Source: Bacillota bacterium
Lineage (GTDB): Bacteria; Bacillota; Proteinivoracia; UBA4975
Reading direction: 5' to 3'
DNA: 15,082 nt
Assembly: GCA_012727415.1 (NCBI GenBank)
Contig: JAAYHI010000168.1
Span: 1 to 15,082, forward strand
Positions 1 through 4,770 of the stretch are shown piece by piece. The position numbers and the translations under genes are program-made. The notes beneath the pieces are model-generated. The model did no database searches. It was not told where the DNA came from and saw only the letters and a list, made by a program, of their open reading frames with translations. Each line of letters starts with the position of its first letter. The stretch's first letter is position 1.

Positions 1-245
1 CAAAATCTATATCCGGGTAAATATCCCGGTAGATTACTGCCGCTGCAGACGAGCCTGCTTCGACTCGGGAATATGCTGCCTTGACAGGCCTAAAAAAGAC
101 CTCGTAATCTTCATACTGAAGAGAGACAAAGTTGTTTTCATCTGTGTGCTGATTGGAAAACAGGATGTGGAATTAGAGTGAAGAGAATAGAGATGATTAG
201 AAGGTTACTGATAATGCAGAGTAGCCGTTTGGGTAAAAAGTGCAT
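1..245 (-). pseudogene. 5' part of a secreted protein gene with an apparent +1 frameshift; continues beyond the left edge
   Basis: An ATG at 245-243 is preceded by a GGAGGGG ribosome site. It encodes 35 residues that look like a signal peptide: basic start MHFLPKR, a hydrophobic core, then a stop at 140-138. The frame one base over has no start codon. It is open from 172 to the window edge and reads like real coding sequence (QYEDYEVFFRPVKAAYSRVE, later VIYRDIYPDIDF). That last stretch resembles the Y-x-D-x-Y-P-x-x-D motif I recall from large clostridial surface and wall-associated proteins. Removing one T from the T4 run at 160-157 fuses signal peptide and mature domain cleanly (...PHPVSNQHTDENN...). 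I infer one gene broken by a single base, through true decay, phase variation or an assembly error. The function of the mature part is not known. The surrounding DNA is AT-richer than the rest of the window. Confidence 0.55.
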
Positions 246-410
246 CCGAATCCCCTCCATAAATATGAATACCAGTTATTTCGATATAAAATTGCATTTT
301 CCTGCCTGGGAATAGAAAATTTTTTAAATTTATCCTGAAAGTTCTTTTATATGCCATAATGTGGAGAATTGGGCAACGTGAAATTTAGAAGTACTGCAAG
401 GATTGGCACA

Positions 411-444
411 AAATATAAACCCCAGAGCGCAAAACTCTGGGGAG
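411..444 (-). terminator. Hairpin terminator, second after rarA
   Basis: A perfect 8-bp stem (CCCCAGAG / CTCTGGGG) with a 7-base loop is followed on the minus strand by TTTATATTTT. It lies about 75 bases after the strong rarA terminator and upstream of the secreted-protein fragment. It could act as a back-up terminator or end a short transcript. No coding sequence that I trust lies between the two hairpins, and I see nothing else in 246-410 apart from AT-rich DNA. Confidence 0.55.
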
Positions 445-517
445 ATTAATCCCTTAGCTAAAGCAGGCTTTATCCTTAGGTCCATAAAGAAAAATTGAGA
501 GCATTTATTGAGAACAG

Positions 518-561
518 AAAAAATAGGGCTGTCGCACACATTTTTGGCGATGTGCGACAGC
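518..561 (-). terminator. Rho-independent terminator of rarA
   Basis: The minus strand forms a perfect 11-bp stem (GCTGTCGCACA with TGTGCGACAGC, 561-528). A CCTATTTTTTC tract follows. The hairpin begins two bases after the rarA stop codon at 565-563, so it ends the csoR-rseC-rarA transcript. Confidence 0.9.
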
Positions 562-562
562 T

Positions 563-1903
563 CTATCTGTCTTTTTCTTCAGGCAGGCCCTTGGTGGCCT
601 CCAGCCATCGGCGCAGGCGCTTTTCGTAGCCAAGATTGCCTGGGTAATAATAGCGCCTGTGGGAAAGGGCATCTGGCAGGTACTGCTGCTTAACATAGTG
701 CCCGGGATAATCATGGGGATAGATGTAGTTGTCCCCATGTCCCAGCTCCTTTGCCCCGGGGTAGTTAGTGTCCCGCAAATGGTTGGGCACTCCGGTGTCG
801 CTGGCATTTCTGGCATCATGGGTGGCCCGTTCCAGCGCCAGGTAGGCTGCATTGCTCTTAGGCGCGCAAGCCAGGTGAGTAACTGCCTGGGCCAGGGGAA
901 TCCTGGCCTCCGGCATCCCCAGCACTTCCACGGCGCGGAATGCCGCTTCTGCCACCAGCAAGGCAAGCGGATCGCCATTGCCGATATCCTCACTGGCGGA
1001 AATATACAGCCGCCGGGCTATGAATCTTGGGTCCTCACCGGCGTCCAACATTCTGGCCAACCAAAAGAGAGCTGCGTCGGGATCTGACCCCCTGATGGAT
1101 TTGATAAATGCAGAGATTACATCGTAATGGTTGTCCCCATCCCGGTCATAGCGCACTGCCCGCCGCTGCACCGATTGCTCCGCCGCCTGCCGGTCAATAT
1201 ATATCTTGCCGTCTTCCCCAGGGGGAGTGGTCAAGGCAGCCAGTTCCAGGGCATTCAGCGCCACCCGGGCGTCGCCGTCTGCCGTGTTGAGGATATGCTC
1301 CCTTGCCTCTGGCTCCAGCTCAATGGCCAGCTTGCCCAAACCCCTCTCCTTGTCAACCAGGGCCCTGTCCAAAATGACAGCAATCTCATCCCTGGTCAGG
1401 GGGTAGAGCTCAAAAATCCTGCTCCGGGAAAGGAGGGCGGAATTGACGCTGAAAAAGGGATTGCCGGTGGTGGCACCGATTAGCAGCACTGTTCCATCCT
1501 CTACCGCCGGTAAAAGAGCATCTTGCTGGCTTTTGTTAAAGCGGTGGATTTCATCAATAAAGAGTATTGTCCGCTGGTGATACATTTCCAGGCGGTTCTT
1601 TGCTTCCTCCAGCACCTCCCGCACTTGGGCAACGCCGGCAGTGACGGCATTGAGGCGCTGAAAGCTGGCCTTGGTCTGGTTGGCAATGACGGCGGCCAAA
1701 GTAGTCTTGCCTGTGCCAGGGGGACCATAGAAGATCATTGAGGTGAGGCGGTCTGCCAGAATAGCCCGCCGCAGCAGGCTGCCGGGGCCGACGATATGTT
1801 GCTGGCCAACAAACTCCTCTAAGTTTTGCGGGCGCATGCGGGCAGCCAGGGGAAGGCTGCTGCTGCCTTTTTGCTGCAGCCCGTAGCTGAACAGATTACT
1901 CAT
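563..1903 (-). CDS. rarA: RarA/MgsA-family AAA+ ATPase (replication-associated recombination protein A)
   Basis: This 446-residue clamp-loader-like AAA+ ATPase belongs to the RarA/MgsA (WRNIP1) family, which acts at stalled replication forks. Visible motifs are Walker A GPPGTGKT (about 60-67), Walker B ILFIDEIH (113-120), sensor-1 IGATTGN (142-148) and an SRSR arginine-finger region (about 159-162). The family's C-terminal tetramerisation region follows, with SxxDIGNGDPLAL and the terminal H..NYPG..LGHGDNYIYPHDYPGHY signature. Length is normal. The ATG overlaps the end of the RseC-like gene by 8 bases, so translation is probably coupled. A strong terminator follows directly. In B. subtilis the equivalent gene (yrvN) also lies near tcdA, but here two genes separate them. 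Confidence 0.95.
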   Translation of the reverse strand: MSNLFSYGLQQKGSSSLPLAARMRPQNLEEFVGQQHIVGPGSLLRRAILADRLTSMIFYGPPGTGKTTLAAVIANQTKASFQRLNAVTAGVAQVREVLEEAKNRLEMYHQRTILFIDEIHRFNKSQQDALLPAVEDGTVLLIGATTGNPFFSVNSALLSRSRIFELYPLTRDEIAVILDRALVDKERGLGKLAIELEPEAREHILNTADGDARVALNALELAALTTPPGEDGKIYIDRQAAEQSVQRRAVRYDRDGDNHYDVISAFIKSIRGSDPDAALFWLARMLDAGEDPRFIARRLYISASEDIGNGDPLALLVAEAAFRAVEVLGMPEARIPLAQAVTHLACAPKSNAAYLALERATHDARNASDTGVPNHLRDTNYPGAKELGHGDNYIYPHDYPGHYVKQQYLPDALSHRRYYYPGNLGYEKRLRRWLEATKGLPEEKDR

Positions 1904-2360
1904 CGGCTATCTCACACATGTCAGTGATCTCTTCGTGTTCGTCAGCCACGCGAATCATGCGGGGGGCATAGGAAGGATTCTTGCGCCGGACAGGCTCCCG
2001 CAGGCGAATGATGACATAGGCCAGGAAAAACAGCACCATGCCGCTGCCAATACCCCACCATTCCACATTTCCAGGCAGGCCGACGAGCCAGTTGAGGAAG
2101 TAGGCCAGGCAGATACCTCCCACCAGGGCGAGGAGGGGGAACAGATACAGGATTGAGCTGGCCTTGAGGACACTGCCCGGCTGGACAGCAATAAGCACCC
2201 TCTGCCCTTCCCGGGCATTGATGCTGTTTTCCACCTCAATGTGCAGTTTTTGCGTCTCACCCAGGTGGCAAATGCCACACTTTTCGCAGGCGCTGCTTCT
2301 CTCCAGTTCGACTGTGGCGACATTGCCTTCTATGCTGATAATCCTGCCAATCTGATTCAT
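1896..2360 (-). CDS. RseC/SoxR-reducing-complex family membrane protein
   Basis: The protein has 154 residues. An N-terminal soluble domain opens with GRIISIEGNVATVELERSSAC and carries a C25-x2-C28-x2-C31 cluster. Two transmembrane segments follow (about 68-91 and 100-119), then a charged cytoplasmic tail. This layout is that of the RseC family, whose members regulate sigma-E in E. coli or help reduce SoxR alongside Rnf-type complexes. In Firmicutes the role is unclear, and the family call is from recognition rather than search. The start codon shares one base with the csoR stop (TAATG), and the end overlaps rarA by 8 bases. The three genes are thus tightly coupled. The Cys cluster could hold metal or be redox-active; that is inference. 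Confidence 0.8.
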   Translation of the reverse strand: MNQIGRIISIEGNVATVELERSSACEKCGICHLGETQKLHIEVENSINAREGQRVLIAVQPGSVLKASSILYLFPLLALVGGICLAYFLNWLVGLPGNVEWWGIGSGMVLFFLAYVIIRLREPVRRKNPSYAPRMIRVADEHEEITDMCEIADE

Positions 2361-2638
2361 TAATTACCGCCCCCACCCTTAATAAAGCTGTTCATGGTCT
2401 TGATCAATTCTGACAGGGCCTGTTGCTGTCCTTCAGGGGTTGCAGCCCCCGCCAGGCAATTTTGGGCATAGCGTTCGAAAATCAGGCTGCCAACTTTGTT
2501 AATAGCAGAGCGCACTGCAGCAACCTGAACCAGGATGTCGGAACAGCATTGCTCACTGTCCAGCATCCTTTCAATTCCCTTGACTTGCCCCTCTATGCGC
2601 CTTAAGCGATTGATGATTTTGGTTTTCTGTTCATCCAT
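2360..2638 (-). CDS. CsoR/RcnR/CstR-family (DUF156) transcriptional repressor lacking the copper-ligand His
   Basis: This 92-residue all-helical repressor starts KTKIINRLRRIEGQVKGIERML, the family hallmark. CsoR binds Cu(I) through a Cys-His-Cys triad. Aligned by eye to M. tuberculosis CsoR (C36, H61, C65), this protein has C32, Y57 and C61, with an extra C31. The His position is therefore Tyr while both thiols remain. CstR, the persulfide sensor of Staphylococcus aureus, likewise keeps two Cys and lacks this His. I infer a thiol or persulfide sensor rather than a copper sensor. The ATG has a GGAGGG site 6 bases upstream. The gene heads a csoR-rseC-rarA unit with its own promoter at 2668-2696, and no copper ATPase or chaperone lies nearby. 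Confidence 0.85.
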   Translation of the reverse strand: MDEQKTKIINRLRRIEGQVKGIERMLDSEQCCSDILVQVAAVRSAINKVGSLIFERYAQNCLAGAATPEGQQQALSELIKTMNSFIKGGGGN

Positions 2639-2642
2639 CGGA

Positions 2643-2657
2643 TACCCTCCCCAGGTA
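2643..2657. promoter_or_regulatory. Candidate CsoR-family operator overlapping the csoR ribosome site
   Basis: The minus strand reads TACCTGGGGAGGGTA, an imperfect inverted repeat (TACC...GGTA) with a G-rich centre. It resembles the short G/C-tract palindromes bound by CsoR and CstR proteins. It sits a few bases downstream of the predicted transcription start and includes the Shine-Dalgarno sequence. Much of the G-richness may simply be the ribosome site. Confidence 0.3.
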
Positions 2658-2667
2658 ATCTAACAAA

Positions 2668-2696
2668 AGTGTAGCACACCCACTGAACATATGCAA
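2668..2696 (-). promoter_or_regulatory. Sigma-A-type promoter of csoR-rseC-rarA
   Basis: The -35 TTGCAT (2696-2691) and -10 TACACT (2673-2668) are separated by 17 bases. The predicted start is near 2661, about 23 bases before csoR. The -35 box begins inside the T tract of the tcdA terminator. Confidence 0.6.
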
Positions 2697-2730
2697 TAAA
2701 AGGATGGCTGCTAATAGCATAACCATCCTT
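2695..2730 (-). terminator. Rho-independent terminator of tcdA
   Basis: The stem AAGGATGG / CCATCCTT (2730-2723 with 2707-2700) carries an inner TGC/GCA pairing in the loop. TTTTATT follows. It begins about 9 bases after the tcdA stop. Confidence 0.65.
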
Positions 2731-2738
2731 CCCTATTT

Positions 2739-3419
2739 TTAACTTAATATTTTATTCACCACGTATGAGGCCATGAGCAAGCCTGCGGTTGCGGGGACAT
2801 AGGAGATGCTGGCAGGAACCGCTGCCTTCTCTGCCACGGCAGGCAATTCCGGGGACCAAAGAACGGGCACGCCGGTGCGAATCCCTTTCTTGCCCAGCTC
2901 CCGGCGAACCCTTCTGGCCAGGGGGCAGTTATATGTATCGGAAATATCGTCTAATCGCAGCAGGGAGGCGTCCAGCTTGTTGCCTGTACCCATGGCAGAG
3001 ATTATCCCCTGTTTGGCAGCTAATGCATGCCCAATGATATCTGCTTTGGCAGCCACAGTATCCACGGCATCTATGACCCAAGTGCAGCCTTCCAGGAGAT
3101 ATTGCCCCTTTCCCGGAAGATAGCGCTGCTGAACAGGCTCCACCCACAGACGGGGATTAATCTCCAGGAATCTTTCTGCCAGGACCTGGACTTTTGCCTT
3201 ACCCACTGTAGAATCCAGGGCATGAAGCTGGCGATTGATATTGGTAACATCGATGACATCGTCATCGACCAGGCGCAGAAAGCCAATTCCCACCCTGGCC
3301 AGGGCTTCGGCGGCAAAAGAACCTACACCGCCAACCCCAATAATTACAACTCTTGCTGCCGCCAGCCGCGACAGCCCTGAGTCGCCAATTAACATTCTCG
3401 TCCGAGAAAAGCGCTGCAT
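2739..3419 (-). CDS. tcdA: tRNA threonylcarbamoyladenosine dehydratase TcdA (YgdL/CsdL family)
   Basis: This 226-residue E1-like (ThiF/MoeB fold) enzyme performs the ATP-dependent cyclisation of t6A37 to ct6A37 in ANN-decoding tRNAs. It opens with QRFSRTRMLIGDSGL, typical of the family. The nucleotide-binding GVGGVGS follows (about 28-34), then DDDVIDVTNINRQ (52-64), VIDAVDT (115-121) and a C-terminal hydrophobic stretch. I chose the ATG at 3419 because a GAGGTGG site lies about 6 bases upstream and family similarity begins there. The frame stays open back to 3542, but that extension lies inside the 6S RNA. In B. subtilis the orthologue yrvM has the same position next to 6S RNA and aspS. It may be transcribed partly by read-through from the 6S promoter. 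Confidence 0.92.
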   Translation of the reverse strand: MQRFSRTRMLIGDSGLSRLAAARVVIIGVGGVGSFAAEALARVGIGFLRLVDDDVIDVTNINRQLHALDSTVGKAKVQVLAERFLEINPRLWVEPVQQRYLPGKGQYLLEGCTWVIDAVDTVAAKADIIGHALAAKQGIISAMGTGNKLDASLLRLDDISDTYNCPLARRVRRELGKKGIRTGVPVLWSPELPAVAEKAAVPASISYVPATAGLLMASYVVNKILS

Positions 3420-3448
3420 CAAAAACCACCTCATATGTACAAATAAAT

Positions 3449-3634
3449 ACCCCGCCATGCCGTTTGAACCGCATTTTTTGAACCTGCTTCCGCAGGTGGG
3501 TGCCCGCCCGGCGCTTTCAAATGTCCCCGACATTTGGGGCATATTCTACGCCGCCGGAGCCAAAGCTCCCAAGTCAAATTTGTTGGCTCAAAAAATACAG
3601 TCTGATTCGCACACAGCAGGGTTTTCCCTTTTCT
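3449..3634 (-). ncRNA. ssrS: 6S RNA (SsrS/BsrA type)
   Basis: No protein is expected here, and the minus strand has the 6S layout. A 10-bp terminal stem (with G-U pairs) joins CCCTGCTGTG near 3621 to CATGGCGGGG at 3459-3450. The 5' element CTGTATTTTTTGAGCC is the kind seen in Firmicutes 6S RNAs. GAGCCAA/TTGGCTC can pair, an apical stem AAATGTC/GACATTT is present, and the 3' side has a GGAA-loop hairpin (ACCTGC/GCAGGT). 6S RNA binds the housekeeping RNA polymerase by mimicking an open promoter and damps transcription in stationary phase. Its position between the aspS side and tcdA matches B. subtilis bsrA. Ends are estimated from the promoter and the closing stem, giving about 185 nt. Confidence 0.85.
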
Positions 3635-3640
3635 GAGTAA

Positions 3641-3670
3641 AGTTTAGCATACTTTAAGCACCTAAAGCAA
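3641..3670 (-). promoter_or_regulatory. Promoter of 6S RNA
   Basis: The -35 TTGCTT (3670-3665) and -10 TAAACT (3646-3641) are 18 bases apart. This places the start near 3634, about a dozen bases before the closing stem of the RNA. An alternative -10, TATGCT, overlaps it. Confidence 0.55.
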
Positions 3671-3751
3671 CTGGAAAAACATTTCTTGGCTGTGCTAAAG
3701 ACTGCCTCCTGGCAATATCTTTTAATAAAAAATATATTGGAGGGCAAAAAA

Positions 3752-4030
3752 ATGGCTAACGCCTTTGCAGTGCTGATTATGCTGGCAATGCTGGTAGAGG
3801 TAAGCGTCGATATCATAAAAGCGGCAATCCCCGGCATCAGGGACTGGAAAAGTCAGTTGACCTCGGTTATTGTCGGGGTGCTGTTGGCGACAGCAACAAG
3901 AACTGGACTGCTGGGTTCCCTGCAAGTGAACTTGGCAATGCCGTGGATTGACTATTTTTTGACGGGCTTGCTGATCTCCCGGGGGTCCAATTTTATCCAT
4001 GATTTATTGAGCAAATTGAACCTGAAATAA
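3752..4030 (+). CDS. Small holin-like membrane protein
   Basis: This 92-residue hydrophobic protein is the only plus-strand gene. A GGAGGG site ends 7 bases before the ATG; the frame is open from 3686, but no good ribosome site precedes the upstream ATG. There are three hydrophobic segments: about 3-24 (AFAVLIMLAMLVEVSVDIIKA), 37-56 (LTSVIVGVLLATA) and 62-78. It ends TGLLISRGSNFIHDLLSKLNLK. Size, topology and this ending recall small phage-type holins of Clostridia, but I recognise no named family with certainty. No endolysin or other phage gene is nearby, so it is either a solitary remnant or a domesticated membrane protein. I see no clear promoter. It is divergent from the 6S RNA and convergent with the exported-protein gene. 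Confidence 0.75.
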   Translation: MANAFAVLIMLAMLVEVSVDIIKAAIPGIRDWKSQLTSVIVGVLLATATRTGLLGSLQVNLAMPWIDYFLTGLLISRGSNFIHDLLSKLNLK

Positions 4031-4062
4031 AAGAAAAAAGCCACGGGACCTCCCGGTGGGCT
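4031..4062 (-). terminator. Terminator of the exported-protein gene
   Basis: On the minus strand CCACCGGGA pairs with TCCCGTGG, with one bulged base. TTTTTTCTT follows. The hairpin starts 4 bases after the stop at 4068-4066. The U tract abuts the stop of the convergent plus-strand gene, and the hairpin may stop both transcripts. Confidence 0.8.
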
Positions 4063-4065
4063 GAG

Positions 4066-4632
4066 TTAATACTTGGCTGCAATTGCATCCAGCAGCATTT
4101 CATACTGACTGGACAGCTCAGTGATTTCAAGGCTTTCAGCGGTGCGCTCCTGGGGAGTCGGCCAGACAAACTTCCGCTGGGAGCTCACGGGGTAGTCGCC
4201 GTCAGGATTCTCCTGCAGGAATAAGAGATAAGTGGTTGCCTGCTTTATGGGTTCATAACCCCTGCGGCAAATATAGTACAGGCCTGTAGGCAAGCGTTGA
4301 TAACCAACTGGTTCAATTATTTCAATGACATCACCCGGGTTAACATCGCCCTTGTGGACCTTTTCCACTTTTACAGGAGTGTAAGTGTAATAGGAATCCT
4401 GGGCTCCCACCGTGCTCTTCTCGACTACATTGCGACCTTTGCCGGCAACAGAAACCTCTACAATGGTGTCCGATTTTTCTTCCAGCTCAGCCAAAGACTC
4501 GTACAGGTAGATCATACCCTCGGCGTAAGCTTTAGTAGGAACGATGTGACGATATGCCAAAAACCCTATGCCGACAGCCAACAATACAGAGAGGACAATG
4601 ACAAAGGAACGGACCACAACTTTCCTGGTCAC
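4066..4632 (-). CDS. Exported or membrane-anchored protein of unknown function
   Basis: The protein has 188 residues. It starts at GTG (4632), 7 bases after AAGGAGG. A basic N-terminus and one hydrophobic segment (about 7-27) form a signal anchor. The rest is extracytoplasmic, with SLAELEEKSDTIVEVSV, a YTYTPVKVEKVHKGDVNPGD stretch, IIEPVGYQRLP and a TTYLLFLQENPDGDYP segment. This pattern (SL.EL...SD.IV..., then KG.V..GD.I.I.E, then YLLFL) resembles an uncharacterised group of secreted Bacillus and Clostridia proteins that I remember but cannot name. There is no lipobox and no visible catalytic motif. It is a single-gene unit with its own near-perfect promoter (4705-4733) and terminator. Confidence 0.85.
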   Translation of the reverse strand: MTRKVVVRSFVIVLSVLLAVGIGFLAYRHIVPTKAYAEGMIYLYESLAELEEKSDTIVEVSVAGKGRNVVEKSTVGAQDSYYTYTPVKVEKVHKGDVNPGDVIEIIEPVGYQRLPTGLYYICRRGYEPIKQATTYLLFLQENPDGDYPVSSQRKFVWPTPQERTAESLEITELSSQYEMLLDAIAAKY

Positions 4633-4704
4633 AGCAAAACCTCCTTTTTAATTGCCGTACTTGGCGTTAAGGTATTCTCGGGCAATGTAATTCAGTTTTA
4701 TTTT

Positions 4705-4733
4705 ATTATACCAGGATGAGCACTGATTGTCAA
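4705..4733 (-). promoter_or_regulatory. Consensus sigma-A promoter of the exported-protein gene
   Basis: TTGACA (4733-4728), 17 bases, then TATAAT (4710-4705) make a perfect consensus. The predicted start near 4698 leaves a leader of about 65 bases before the GTG. The preceding T8 tract may serve as an UP-like element and as the tail of the aspS terminator. Confidence 0.9.
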
Positions 4734-4770
4734 AAAAAACCAATACAAAGGAACTAGGCTTTAGTCCTTG
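4732..4770 (-). terminator. Possible weak terminator at the end of aspS
   Basis: A hairpin (AAGGA-CTA with TAG-T-TCCTT) includes the aspS stop codon. The T8 run (4739-4732) begins about 7 bases after the stem, farther than usual, and merges with the -35 box of the next promoter. Termination may be partial. Confidence 0.35.

Noticed and set aside
2..180. Plus-strand open frame reaching the left edge
   Set aside because: Its translation is Cys-rich with odd composition and no start in view. The opposite strand has a ribosome site, a signal peptide and protein-like sequence.
330..539. Minus-strand frame of 69 codons downstream of rarA
   Set aside because: It starts inside one terminator hairpin, runs through a second, has no ribosome site and does not look like a real protein.
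3420..3542. N-terminal extension of tcdA to 3542
   Set aside because: The extra residues fall in the 6S RNA and lack family similarity. The ATG at 3419 has a good ribosome site and the family start.
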